Assembly: GCF_018310695.1 (NCBI RefSeq)
Contig: NZ_JAGXCY010000007.1
Coordinates: 155,254 to 219,253 of the forward strand
Length of the DNA stretch: 64,000 nucleotides
DNA from: Paenibacillus sp. Marseille-Q4541
GTDB taxonomy: Bacteria; Bacillota; Bacilli; Paenibacillales; Paenibacillaceae
Reading direction: 5' to 3'
Shown here: positions 17,975-25,950 of the stretch, in pieces
How the letters are laid out: each line of letters opens with the position of its first letter
Numbering within the stretch: the first letter of the stretch is position 1
Position numbers and translations under genes: made by a program
Notes under the pieces: model-generated
The model's database searches: none
What the model was told of the DNA's origin: nothing
Seen by the model: only the letters and a program-made list of their open reading frames with translations

Positions 17975-18097
17975 ATGAGTGAAGTTGGATACGGTGGCGG
18001 AAGTTACGGTGGATTTGGTGGAGGTTTCACTTCCACAGCAGGAATCTTGGTATTGTTTATCCTTTTGGTAATCATCTCCAAAGCATTTCTTTACTAA
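17975..18097 (+). CDS. YjcZ-family small sporulation-associated protein (copy 1)
   Basis: 40-aa protein with a Gly/Tyr-rich head (VGYGGGSYGGFGGGF) and a hydrophobic tail ending LLVIISKAFLY, the standard YjcZ family layout. AAGGAGGAA lies 8 bp before the ATG. Paralogues sit at 24803 and 25134. In Bacillus such proteins are made late in sporulation; that role is by analogy. Confidence 0.88.
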   Translation: MSEVGYGGGSYGGFGGGFTSTAGILVLFILLVIISKAFLY

Positions 18098-18122
18098 GAA
18101 ATTGCATTAGAAAATTTCTTAA

Positions 18123-18157
18123 ACGCCCGTTCGGTTTTTACCGAATGGGTGTTTTTT
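18123..18157 (+). terminator. Rho-independent terminator after yjcZ copy 1
   Basis: CGCCCGTTCGGT-type arm (18124-18135) pairs with ACCGAATGGGTG (18140-18151), followed by TTTTTT. Confidence 0.85.
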
Positions 18158-18243
18158 ATTATTATGATCAAGCGATAATAGCAGATAGGAACGAGCATGG
18201 GTGCAGTAGATTGCAGTCCTGCTTTTTTTATGTTACATGAAGA

Positions 18244-18273
18244 TTGACACACCTCTAAAACAAACTTTATTAT
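18244..18273 (+). promoter_or_regulatory. Promoter of the ROK-asparaginase operon
   Basis: Consensus TTGACA (18244-18249), 18-bp spacer, TATTAT (18268-18273). The predicted start point falls on the left arm of the inverted repeat at 18279. Confidence 0.65.
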
Positions 18274-18278
18274 TAAAC

Positions 18279-18376
18279 CCATTGGAGCAAAAAAAGAGAA
18301 TGATTGAATTTTTTAGCTATAGAATGAAGTTAAATTCTTATTTTTTGTTTTGTATTTACATTTTTTGTTCCAATGG
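18279..18376 (+). repeat. Long inverted repeat in the ROK operon leader (possible operator pair or hairpin)
   Basis: CCATTGGAGCAAAAAA (18279-18294) and TTTTTTGTTCCAATGG (18361-18376) are complementary at 15 of 16 positions, 66 bp apart. The right arm ends ~10 bp before the ribosome binding site. The gap 18158-18400 otherwise holds only AT-rich sequence and the promoter. Confidence 0.65.
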
Positions 18377-18400
18377 TGAAATTAATTAGGAGAAATGAAG

Positions 18401-19561
18401 ATGAACAAGCACGATCAAGATTTTTTGAAGCAACAAAATCGTCTTACCGTCTTTCAGATCATTAAAAAAGAACAACCTGTTTCTCGTGCTAGCATTGCAA
18501 AGAGAACAGGGATGAGTGCAACCACGATCAGTCGAATTATTTCTGAGTTTATAGAGGAAAGACTGGTGCAGGAAACCGAGGAACAAACTTCTACTGGCAG
18601 GGGAAGGAAATCAACCCTCGTTCGGCTTCGAGATCACGCTATTTTATCCATAGGAGTTGAGCTGGATCAGAGTCAGGTACTCGTTGGTATTGTTGATGTA
18701 CTTGGTCATATCGTCTGCAGGTGTTGTTTTTCAAGAACAACAGAGGATGACGCAGATGCCACCATGACATCAATCTCGGTCCATATTAACGAGCTGATTG
18801 AGCAACATGGGATTGATCGTACTCGTATCGTAGGCATAGGTGTGGGTCTTCCAGGAATTATTGATATCGACAGTGGAACGGTTCAATTCTCTGTCCAGCT
18901 CGGATGGAAGAATGTGAATTTGACGACAAGACTTGAGGAGTTAACAGGATTCAAGACGGTTGTAGATAATGAACTGAAGCTCAAAGCACTAGCTGAACAG
19001 CGAAATGGATCTGCCTATGGATCTGAACGTACCGTGCTTCTCGGTTTTGGTAACGGTGTAGGCTCTGCTCTTATTCTTCAAGGAGAGATCTACCGCGGGG
19101 CAACGAACAGTGCCGGAGAGATCGGTCATACGACGATGGATCCGGATGGGATGATATGTGACTGCGGAAAAGCAGGGTGTCTGCAAACCTATATCACGAT
19201 TCCCTCTCTCCTAGCGGAAGCAAGTAAGGCACATCCGGTAAGGAACATCGAAGAATTGTTTAAAGCCAGGGCGGAGGGGAAACGCTGGGCGTGTTATTTA
19301 ATTGACCGAGCGTTAGCTTACATGGCCATTACTATTAATAATGTGGCTACAACGTATAACCCGGACAGCATTATTTTGAGTGGTGAATTTCTGGACAAGT
19401 TTCCTGAAGTGTACGAAGAAATTATCGATTTATGTTACACCAGATATATTTGGGAGCCGATCCGTGATTCTTTTACTATCGTTACGTCTGAGCTACACGA
19501 AGACGGAGTATTAATTGGATCAGGCCTTGCGGCACAGGATCGTTTCTTTATTTTGCATTAA
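18401..19561 (+). CDS. ROK-family transcriptional regulator (NagC/XylR type)
   Basis: 386 aa. An N-terminal winged helix-turn-helix (LTVFQIIKKEQPVSRASIAKRTGMSATTIS region, residues ~14-50) precedes a ROK sugar-kinase-like domain: GIGVGLPGIIDIDSG, the GNGVGSALIL ATP-site-like loop, and the zinc motif CDCGKAGCLQ preceded by GEIGHTTMDPDG. Because of the HTH it is a regulator rather than a kinase. The ATG at 18401 is chosen, since TAGGAGA leaves 7 bp to it and only 1-2 bp to the upstream ATG. The linked genes suggest it senses an amino sugar or a peptide-derived sugar ligand, but this is inference. Confidence 0.9.
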   Translation: MNKHDQDFLKQQNRLTVFQIIKKEQPVSRASIAKRTGMSATTISRIISEFIEERLVQETEEQTSTGRGRKSTLVRLRDHAILSIGVELDQSQVLVGIVDVLGHIVCRCCFSRTTEDDADATMTSISVHINELIEQHGIDRTRIVGIGVGLPGIIDIDSGTVQFSVQLGWKNVNLTTRLEELTGFKTVVDNELKLKALAEQRNGSAYGSERTVLLGFGNGVGSALILQGEIYRGATNSAGEIGHTTMDPDGMICDCGKAGCLQTYITIPSLLAEASKAHPVRNIEELFKARAEGKRWACYLIDRALAYMAITINNVATTYNPDSIILSGEFLDKFPEVYEEIIDLCYTRYIWEPIRDSFTIVTSELHEDGVLIGSGLAAQDRFFILH

Positions 19562-19599
19562 TAAACAGCACGATCAAGCGAAAATAGGGGGAGTTAAAT

Positions 19600-20604
19600 A
19601 TGGGTTTTGTACCTTTGGCTTACGAGTATCGCGGAGGAATTTTGGAAAATGTGCATTATGGTGCAATCAGTATTGTAGATGAGCATGGAAATGTCATTCA
19701 TGCAGCTGGAGATGCACATCATATGACTTTCTTAAGATCAGCAGCGAAACCTTTTCAGGCTATGCCGGCCATGAGACGTAATATCGATCACCTATATGGG
19801 CTTAGCGATAAAGAAACAGCGTTATTCGCAGCATCCCACCGAGGAGAAGCATTCCATATTGATGCTCTTACATCTATCTTGGAGAAAACGGGAATCGAAG
19901 AGTCACAGCTTCACTGCTGTGCTACTTATCCACTGAATGAAGATGCAAAAGCAATACGCCATCAGAACCATGAAAGCAAGCGTCGCATTTTCCATAACTG
20001 TTCAGGTAAACACAGTGGACTTATTGCAGCCTGCAAACAAATGGGCTGGGATGAAAATACATACTATAAGCCAGAGCATCCGGTACAGAAAGAAATTCGC
20101 GAAACCCTTGCTTATTTTGCAGAGGTGCCGGTGTCGTCCATCCCTGAGGGAATCGATGGCTGCGGATTGCCTATTCATGCGCTCCCACTTGATAAAATCG
20201 GCTACAGTTTCTTGAAACTAGCTTGTCCAGACCTGATCGAAGATCAAGAGATCGCAGCAGCTGCCGAGCGGATGGCAAAACGGATGAATGAATACCCTGA
20301 GATGATTGCAGATAGCCACTTTGTTTGCACGGAACTACTGAAAGATTCAAATATAGCTGCTAAAGGCGGTGCCAAAGGTGTTTATGGTATCGGACTTCGA
20401 AAGGAACGAATTGGAATTTCGCTTAAAGTATCGGATGGATCGGAGCAAGTGTGGCCATGTATTATCGCATCTATCCTTGAAAGAATCGGATATGAGAACC
20501 AGTCGACGATCGACAGACTGTACAAGCTTGTTCCGAATGAGATCGTAAATGACGGGGGAACACCGGTCGGAGAACGTAAAGCCGTATTTGAGTGGAATAA
20601 GTAA
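19600..20604 (+). CDS. Type II (Rhizobium etli-type) L-asparaginase
   Basis: 334 aa, asparaginase_II family, hydrolysing asparagine to aspartate and ammonia in the cytoplasm. This family is unrelated to the E. coli enzymes and uses a beta-lactamase-like fold. Visible residues: the S-x-x-K pair in LRSAAKPFQ, the Cys/Lys/His group in HNCSGKHSGLI, and the second Cys in DGCGLPIHAL; in the rhizobial enzyme such Cys/Lys positions hold zinc. It is 38 bp after the ROK regulator and 65 bp before the aminopeptidase, all the same strand, so probably co-transcribed. Confidence 0.88.
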   Translation: MGFVPLAYEYRGGILENVHYGAISIVDEHGNVIHAAGDAHHMTFLRSAAKPFQAMPAMRRNIDHLYGLSDKETALFAASHRGEAFHIDALTSILEKTGIEESQLHCCATYPLNEDAKAIRHQNHESKRRIFHNCSGKHSGLIAACKQMGWDENTYYKPEHPVQKEIRETLAYFAEVPVSSIPEGIDGCGLPIHALPLDKIGYSFLKLACPDLIEDQEIAAAAERMAKRMNEYPEMIADSHFVCTELLKDSNIAAKGGAKGVYGIGLRKERIGISLKVSDGSEQVWPCIIASILERIGYENQSTIDRLYKLVPNEIVNDGGTPVGERKAVFEWNK

Positions 20605-20669
20605 AAGACCGCTGCTGACCTACGGTGAGGCCAAGAGGATAATGCAGGAGATCAAGGAGGGAACCTATA

Positions 20670-22139
20670 ATGCATATTATTATCAACAGACTGGACGAAA
20701 AAGATGTACATATCCAGCCCGTATCCATAGGAGCGGAGACTTCTTTTCGCCTGCCTGAGCATCGTAAACAACAACAGGTGTTAACCTGGCTTTATGGACG
20801 TACAGAAATGGAACAGGACATTCTAAGTGTCGGTTTGGGCAAGGAAGAGAAGCTCTCTTACGAAGCGATTCGCAGGGCAGGAGCGAGCAGTGCAAGAGAA
20901 TTGCTACGGGAGAACAAGACTAGCGGAAGTCTGAAACGGATCATACCTTGGACAAGTCATCTGACAGCTCGGGAAGAGCTTAGAGCATGGGCAGAGGGTT
21001 GGCTGTACGGATCGTATCAATTTAATAAGCATAGAGGAATAACCGCGAGCAAGCAGGTAACAGAACTCCACCTCCAAAGTAATGAATGGCCAGAACTATC
21101 TTTAGAAGAAATGGAACAGACGATTGCTGAGGCAGCTATTCGTAATGAAGGAACTAGCCTGACCAGAGATCTGGTTAATGAAGCGCCGGAATCGCTCCAT
21201 CCAGAAGCTTTTGTGAAGAGGGTAGAGGAATTATTCCGTGATGCTCCTGGTGTAAAACTCCATGTGTATCAAGGTGAAGAACTGGTACAGCATCAGATGA
21301 ATGGCCTCATCGCCGTAGGTGGGGGCAGTAAATATAAACCGGCTCTAGTGGAAATACAATATGATGGAACTGTTCATGGTGCGGTATCCTCAAATGAAGA
21401 ATGCCAGGCAGAGCCTCTTGTACTCATTGGTAAAGGGATTACTTTTGATATGGGCGGTATGAATGTGAAAACCGGACATGACATCAGTGATGCACGGATG
21501 GATATGGGTGGTGCTGCTGCGATTGTAGGCGCCATGAACATACTAGTCCAAACAAAAGCTTCTGTTCAGGTTACGGCCCTGTTAGCTATTGCCGATAACC
21601 TGTCCGGTTCGGATGCGATGATGCCTGCTTCTGTCGTTACTTATCCGAATGGAATGAGTGTGCAGGTTGCCAATACCGATGGGGAAGGTAGACTTATTAT
21701 TGCAGATGCGCTGCTGCATGCGGAGCGTATAGGCGCCCGGAAAGTAATTGATATTGCGACATTGACTGGGAATGTCGGTGCAGCTCTTGGACTTGAACTT
21801 GCTGGCATATGGGGCAACGAAGAACTTACTTCCGAGCTGGTCGAGCTAGGCTTGTATAATGGGGAGAAACTGTGGCCTATGCCGCTTGTAGACGAATATG
21901 AATCCGAGCTAAGAAGCGATTATGCGGATCTACGAAATATAGGTACCGGCAGTCTTGCAGGGGCCATTACAGCGGCATTATTTATTCGCCATTTTGTAGC
22001 AGATACAATGAAGTGGGTCCATATAGATATGGCCGGAACTGTGCAATATAAAAGAGAATATCCTTATGCAGCAGCAGGAGCAACGGGATATGGTGCAAGA
22101 TTGCTTGCTGATTATGTAGAGCGACAATATAACGCATAA
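20670..22139 (+). CDS. Leucyl aminopeptidase, M17 family
   Basis: 489-aa dimetal exopeptidase removing N-terminal residues from peptides. The catalytic C-terminal half has the metal-binding lysine and aspartate in GKGITFDMGGMNVK, DARMDMGGAAAIVGA, and the signature NTDGEGRLIIADAL (family NTDAEGRL). The N-terminal ~160 residues form the variable oligomerisation domain. The C-terminus has the usual HIDMAGT(V)...GATGYGARLL pattern. GGAGG lies ~8 bp before the ATG. Sits between asparaginase and cutC in an apparent catabolic operon. Confidence 0.93.
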   Translation: MHIIINRLDEKDVHIQPVSIGAETSFRLPEHRKQQQVLTWLYGRTEMEQDILSVGLGKEEKLSYEAIRRAGASSARELLRENKTSGSLKRIIPWTSHLTAREELRAWAEGWLYGSYQFNKHRGITASKQVTELHLQSNEWPELSLEEMEQTIAEAAIRNEGTSLTRDLVNEAPESLHPEAFVKRVEELFRDAPGVKLHVYQGEELVQHQMNGLIAVGGGSKYKPALVEIQYDGTVHGAVSSNEECQAEPLVLIGKGITFDMGGMNVKTGHDISDARMDMGGAAAIVGAMNILVQTKASVQVTALLAIADNLSGSDAMMPASVVTYPNGMSVQVANTDGEGRLIIADALLHAERIGARKVIDIATLTGNVGAALGLELAGIWGNEELTSELVELGLYNGEKLWPMPLVDEYESELRSDYADLRNIGTGSLAGAITAALFIRHFVADTMKWVHIDMAGTVQYKREYPYAAAGATGYGARLLADYVERQYNA

Positions 22140-22166
22140 CAAAATTGTAAATAGGGAGAGATAGCT

Positions 22167-22850
22167 TTGCTGTTAGAAGTGATTGCTACTTGTATGGACG
22201 ATGCTCGGAAAGCTGAAGCAAGCGGAGCAGACCGTTTGGAGCTGATTACAGCCATAACCGAAGGAGGGCTGACTCCAGGGATTGGACTTGTTGAAGAAGT
22301 GGTACAGAAGATTAACATTCCTGTCCACGTTATGGTAAGACCTCATAGTCGCTCTTTTGTATATGATGAAGATGATGTGAATACGATGATTGCTGAAATC
22401 AAGGCCATTCGCAGAGCAGGTGCGGCAGGGGTTGTGCTCGGCGCATTGACAGAGGCAGGCAGGATTGATGAGCAAGCGCTTGCTGCATTACTTGCCCACA
22501 CCGGAGAGATGCAGGTTACGTTTCATCGAGCCTTTGATGAACTGAAAGATCAATTTGCGGGACTTACTGTTCTTAGCAAGTACAAAGAGATTACAAGAAT
22601 CCTCACTTCAGGCGGTACACAGCCAGCTCCTCAGGCCATTCCGCAAATACAAAAACTGGTGGATCATTCACAGGGCAGTCATATTAAAATACTTGCTGGG
22701 AATGGTCTTACTCCGGAAGGGATTCGTCAATTTGTCACGCAGACAGGCGTAGAAGAAGTACATTTTGGATCGGCTGTGCGTCTGGAACGTTCCGGACTTT
22801 TGCCAATTGATTCCGATGCTGTACGTCGTCTTGCAGACAGTTTGAAATAA
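22167..22850 (+). CDS. cutC: CutC-family protein
   Basis: 227-aa TIM-barrel protein starting with TTG, 7 bp after AGGGAGAG. Family landmarks: LEVIATCMDDARKAEASGADRLEL at the N-terminus, EGGLTPGIGLV, HVMVRPHSRSFVY, TFHRAFDE and ILTSGG. CutC was named for copper homeostasis, but that role is doubtful and the biochemical function remains unsettled. Last gene of the ROK operon. The intergenic region after it belongs to the guanidine riboswitch. Confidence 0.92.
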   Translation: MLLEVIATCMDDARKAEASGADRLELITAITEGGLTPGIGLVEEVVQKINIPVHVMVRPHSRSFVYDEDDVNTMIAEIKAIRRAGAAGVVLGALTEAGRIDEQALAALLAHTGEMQVTFHRAFDELKDQFAGLTVLSKYKEITRILTSGGTQPAPQAIPQIQKLVDHSQGSHIKILAGNGLTPEGIRQFVTQTGVEEVHFGSAVRLERSGLLPIDSDAVRRLADSLK

Positions 22851-22865
22851 AATGTAAGAATAGCC

Positions 22866-22894
22866 TTGAACCTGATCTGCATCTGTGCTAGATT
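22866..22894 (+). promoter_or_regulatory. Promoter of the guanidine exporter operon
   Basis: TTGAAC (22866-22871), 17-bp spacer, TAGATT (22889-22894) with an extended TG two bases before it. Confidence 0.55.
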
Positions 22895-22920
22895 ATAGGG
22901 AATTCAATAAGAGAAACGTT

Positions 22921-23025
22921 TTCTAGGGTTCCGCAGATGATAGATGATCATCTGGACTGGTCCGAGGGAAAACGCACGAACCAACTGGATTCGTGTTATC
23001 ACGGAGGGACAAAAGCCCGGGAGAT
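22921..23025 (+). ncRNA. Guanidine-I (ykkC) riboswitch
   Basis: The conserved core segments appear in order: CTAGGGTTCCG (22923-22933), CTGGTCCGAGGGAAAACGC (22956-22974), and TCACGGAGGGACAAAAG ending with CCCGGGAGA (22999-23024). This is the subtype 1 guanidine-sensing aptamer. The 3' end of the aptamer overlaps the 5' arm of the terminator, so ligand binding would free the downstream genes from termination. Confidence 0.93.
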
Positions 23026-23059
23026 CTTGTCATTATGACAAGTCTCCCGGGCTTTTTTT
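23011..23059 (+). terminator. Riboswitch-controlled terminator
   Basis: AAAAGCCCGGGAGA (23011-23024) pairs with TCTCCCGGGCTTTT (23043-23056), with a second stem CTTGTCA/TGACAAG at the tip and seven T residues after it. Confidence 0.9.
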
Positions 23060-23135
23060 ATTTGGACCTTGAACAGTGTGTCCTCCGGTACATTTTCTTG
23101 ATATGAATACGATGAAATGAAAGGGTGAATGAAAA

Positions 23136-23474
23136 ATGAATTCAAATTGGTTGAAAGTGCTGATAGCTGTGTTTTTTGAGATTGGATGGGCTGCGGGACT
23201 GAAACATGCACAAAATTTCTGGGAGTGGGGCGCAACAGGAGTAGCTATCTTCCTGAGTTTCTATTTACTCATCTCCGCAACTAAAGTTTTGCCTGTGGGT
23301 ACAGCCTATGCCATATTTGTCGGGCTAGGGACAGTGGGCACGATGCTTGTTGATGTCATGATTTTCGGCGTAGCACTGAATGCCGGGAAAGTTCTATTCG
23401 TGATTACATTGCTGACAGGCGTCGTAGGCTTGAAGCTTGTGACCAAAGATCATACAGAAAAGGAGGTGTCCTGA
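23136..23474 (+). CDS. gdnC: Guanidinium exporter SMR subunit GdnC (YkkC-like)
   Basis: 112 aa, four membrane helices, small multidrug resistance family. The essential Glu is in AVFFEIGWAAGLKHA (E14 region), and PVGTAYAIFVGLGTVGT is the second-helix signature. The sequence follows B. subtilis YkkC (GLKHA, PVGTxYAxFxGLGTxGT, VGLKLVT). YkkC and YkkD work as a heterodimer that exports guanidinium against protons, which fits the upstream guanidine-I riboswitch. It ends 1 bp before the next ATG. Confidence 0.93.
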   Translation: MNSNWLKVLIAVFFEIGWAAGLKHAQNFWEWGATGVAIFLSFYLLISATKVLPVGTAYAIFVGLGTVGTMLVDVMIFGVALNAGKVLFVITLLTGVVGLKLVTKDHTEKEVS

Positions 23475-23475
23475 T

Positions 23476-23790
23476 ATGGACTGGGTCTATCTAATTTTGG
23501 CTGGATTGTTTGAAATGGCGGGCGTCGGAATGATCAATCAGTGGAACCAGAAACGTAGTGCTCGTGTGCTACTGTTTTTGGTTGGAAGTTTCGGACTCAG
23601 TTTTGCTTTCCTTGCACTTGCTATGATGACACTGCCTATGGGTACAGCCTACGCAGTATGGACAGGGATTGGCGCTTCTGGGGGAGCCTTGCTTGGGATG
23701 ATATTTTATGGGGAAGCTAGAGATACAAAACGTATCTTGTTTATTGCACTGGTACTCGTTTCTGCCGTTGGTCTGAAGTTCGTATCCTAA
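23476..23790 (+). CDS. gdnD: Guanidinium exporter SMR subunit GdnD (YkkD-like)
   Basis: 104-aa partner of GdnC. The key Glu is in AGLFEMAGVGMINQWNQK, and the second-helix signature is PMGTAYAVWTGIGASGGALLG, with ISALVLVSAVGLKFVS-like ending (ALVLVSAVGLKFVS). A consensus AAAGGAGGTG site lies inside the end of gdnC, coupling translation of the two. No SugE-type clean homodimer is expected here. Confidence 0.93.
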   Translation: MDWVYLILAGLFEMAGVGMINQWNQKRSARVLLFLVGSFGLSFAFLALAMMTLPMGTAYAVWTGIGASGGALLGMIFYGEARDTKRILFIALVLVSAVGLKFVS

Positions 23791-23820
23791 CCTATGTTGT
23801 CCGGAATAATATATCTGTAT

Positions 23821-23868
23821 AAAAAAGGAGCCAGGATCAGTGTTCGCAAGGAATCACCGACTGGCTCC
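23821..23868 (-). terminator. Terminator of the 66-aa protein gene
   Basis: GGAGCCAG (23827-23834) and CTGGCTCC (23861-23868); on the minus strand it ends in six T residues. It may also stop gdnCD readthrough. Confidence 0.7.
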
Positions 23869-23929
23869 AAAGAGGATAACTTCATCTATGTTGGATTTCA
23901 TGTATTTAAGCTCGTTTGGTCCCCTGAGA

Positions 23930-24130
23930 CTAGAAGTGTGCTGCAACAATGGTTGAAGAATGTTTGATCTGATTCAGTGGTGTCCATATCTTTCCTTGAT
24001 CGCAATTGATAACAAGGCTCTCCGAATTGTTATTGATTTCGATCTCGCCTACGTAGGATTTGCCGTTCTGCATAACGAGACACACAGTATATCCCTTGTC
24101 CTCCGCATATTTAAGCGAGTCCAACAGCAT
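23930..24130 (-). CDS. Hypothetical 66-aa protein, possible small beta-barrel
   Basis: Begins MLLDSLKYAEDKGYTV and continues through VCLVMQNGKSYVGEIEI to WTPLNQIKHSSTIVAAHF. The start at 24130 is set by GGAGGG with ~7-bp spacing. A short helix followed by alternating strands, with a G-K-S-Y-V-G-E turn, looks like an Sm/SH3-type barrel, but no family was recognised. Single gene with its own terminator. Confidence 0.6.
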   Translation of the reverse strand: MLLDSLKYAEDKGYTVCLVMQNGKSYVGEIEINNNSESLVINCDQGKIWTPLNQIKHSSTIVAAHF

Positions 24131-24313
24131 ATGATCCCTCCATTCCAAAGAATAAGGCCTACGATATGTATCGACCAAATGGTCGTAAATGATAATATTG
24201 GAACAAAAATAAGGTAGTGGATAAACCTTACAATATACAATGTATCATTTTTATTTTTATAAAGTAAATGAAAAAATTGGTTGAATTGAGGGATAAATTT
24301 ATATAGATCTATA

Positions 24314-24568
24314 TTAAACGTCCGAAGGGGATGACCGTGTAACAATTACGTCTTCGGCTTGTTCTTCACCGGGTTCGGGTTGAGACAACTGTTTCAAGGC
24401 AATGAAAAGCCCTATGCCAGATACAATAAGGCTGAGAATGGCAGCAATCACCGTAAGTTTATCCAGTGAAACAAGTGTGGATTCCTCGCTTTTGTTATTT
24501 TGTCTGCTAGATGTTTTACTTTTTTTGTTTTTGACAGAGGCCTTCACATGATTCACCTTCCCGCTCAT
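24314..24568 (-). CDS. Hypothetical 84-aa single-pass membrane protein
   Basis: A basic, Lys/Ser/Asn-rich cytosolic head (VKNKKSKTSSRQNNKSEE), one membrane helix (LTVIAAILSLIVSGIGLFIAL) and an acidic tail (PEPGEEQAED). The start at 24568 follows AGAAAGAA, a weak site; longer in-frame starts lack any. No family recognised. Divergent from yjcZ copy 2. Confidence 0.5.
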   Translation of the reverse strand: MSGKVNHVKASVKNKKSKTSSRQNNKSEESTLVSLDKLTVIAAILSLIVSGIGLFIALKQLSQPEPGEEQAEDVIVTRSSPSDV

Positions 24569-24802
24569 CAAGTTCTTTCTTCTATATCTTATGTGATTAA
24601 GTGGTAGGAGTTCATAAAAAGGGTGATCTCCTACGCCTTGAAATATTGCGTTTATTAGCGTACGTACTGCATTTTTCATGAAGCGAGATAAAAGTAAGTA
24701 CTTGGGTAGTGGCCCAAAATGAGGAAGATGGGAGAAACGCCCGGTCCGAAGAGACCTGAATGACATAAGTTATGGTGTAGGAAGCGGAAAGGAGGAGTTA
24801 AA

Positions 24803-24949
24803 ATGGGTGAATACGGATACTGTGGTGGCAACAACGGATGCGGAAACGTAGGCGGAGTTGGATACGGAGGCGGAGGCTGGACATCGACTGGCGCAATTCT
24901 CGTACTGTTCATTCTCTTGGTTATCATCTCTAAAGCATTTCTTTGCTAG
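24803..24949 (+). CDS. YjcZ-family small sporulation-associated protein (copy 2)
   Basis: 48 aa. Gly/Tyr/Cys-rich head (YGYCGGNNGCGNVGGVGYGG) and the same tail as copy 1, ILVLFILLVIISKAFL, ending in Cys. AAAGGAGG lies 7-8 bp before the ATG. Three cysteines distinguish it from the copy at 17975. Confidence 0.87.
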   Translation: MGEYGYCGGNNGCGNVGGVGYGGGGWTSTGAILVLFILLVIISKAFLC

Positions 24950-24971
24950 TCACATTCCCTAGTTTTAACTG

Positions 24972-25008
24972 AAAAAGAGTCTGCCTGTAATCAGGCAGAC
25001 TCTTTTTT
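24972..25008 (+). terminator. Rho-independent terminator after yjcZ copy 2
   Basis: AAAAAGAGTCTGCCTG (24972-24987) pairs with CAGGCAGACTCTTTTT (24992-25007), 16 bp, with a T-run. Confidence 0.92.
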
Positions 25009-25133
25009 ATAGAAAAAATCCAAGTGGATTACCTATTTTTTGCGAGTTCAAGGCAGGAGCCCGGACGCAATGAAACCATTTTACATATGTATAGGGGGAA
25101 GCCTAATAGGCAGACATAAAGGGAGGAAGACAA

Positions 25134-25358
25134 ATGAATGAACAATATGGCTATCAGATGAATTACGGTTATATATCAGGCTACCCTGTATCCGATTATG
25201 ATCGGATGTATCAAACTTATGGAGGCAACTGGCAGGAACCCGTGCATTGTATGTCAATGCCTGTAGCTCCGTGTGTAAATAAACATGCAGACTATATGGC
25301 AGGAATTCTGCTCGTATTATTCATCTTGCTCGTTATCATTACAAAAACCTTTTTCTAG
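25134..25358 (+). CDS. YjcZ-like membrane-tail protein (copy 3, divergent)
   Basis: 74 aa with a Tyr-rich head (YGYQMNYGYISGYPVSDYD), a CMSMPVAPC mid-section and a tail ILLVLFILLVIITKTFF closely like the YjcZ tail. AGGGAGGAAG precedes the ATG. Sixty bases upstream CATATGTATA with an AC 17 bp further up weakly resembles a late mother-cell (sigma-K/E) promoter. Probably a diverged paralogue of the two neighbouring genes. Confidence 0.75.
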   Translation: MNEQYGYQMNYGYISGYPVSDYDRMYQTYGGNWQEPVHCMSMPVAPCVNKHADYMAGILLVLFILLVIITKTFF

Positions 25359-25950
25359 AACGATTGCTATATAAAATTGGATAGCCCCCGTACCTTTGGT
25401 TCGGGGGCTGCATTGTATGCTTGCAAGGTCACCCGCGTCATGATCGATCACGAGCAGCTTGCGCTTATTTTTAGATTTAACCTGTGGTTGCTAACTGTAG
25501 CAATTACAGCAAGCTAACGATTCCTCTGGTGAACTTGATGTTCACTCTTGCCGAGAATAACTGACTTTCACACAACAAAAGCCCTACCTCTCTTTTGTCC
25601 TTGCGGCTCCGAAGACCGCGCCAGTTTGAATGAAAATAAAAAATGAAATCTGTGTTTGGGTTATAACGCGATTCTTACTCTTCATGGGGTTAAAATGAAG
25701 GAATTATTCTACTTTGAGGAATATAAATGGGGTTAAATACTACAACAGGACTTATTATACCATAGTACAAGCTATATTACAAATCCACATCAAATGCTAT
25801 ACCAGATTGATATATTGTTCGATTCACATTTATGTTCTCTGGTTAATAATAAAACAAGCAAGTAATGACATCCCTTGAGCTCAGGGTAATGGATTACAAA
25901 TAAAAATATTACAGCAACATTACTATAAATAGACGAGGAGATGAAGGATC
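25359..25950. other. Gene-free stretch with clustered hairpins (25420-25640)
   Basis: No convincing gene. After a GC stem GCCCCCG/CGGGGGC (25384-25408) come: GCAAG/CTTGC enclosing the palindrome TGATCGATCA (25424-25466); CTGTA/TACAG (25495-25509); GTGAAC/GTTCAC (25529-25545); ACAAAAG/CTTTTGT (25575-25598); GCGG/CCGC (25602-25618). This part is visibly more GC-rich than the AT-rich DNA on its right (25640-25950), where I see nothing except a CCCTTGAGCTCAGGG palindrome at 25872-25886. Confidence 0.5.

Noticed and set aside
24727..24770. Open frames opposite yjcZ copy 2 and upstream of the 84-aa protein
   Set aside because: They are reverse-complement shadows of Gly-rich codons or start without a ribosome binding site.
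25381..25500. Minus-strand reading SKNKRKLLVIDHDAGDLAS in the hairpin-rich gap
   Set aside because: Looks protein-like over 20 codons but has a stop just upstream, no start codon, and continues antisense to yjcZ copy 3.
25860..25890. Sigma-B promoter for the CsbD-like gene (GGGTAA at 25884)
   Set aside because: No GTTTAA-like -35 at the required distance; the GGGTAA is part of a short palindrome.
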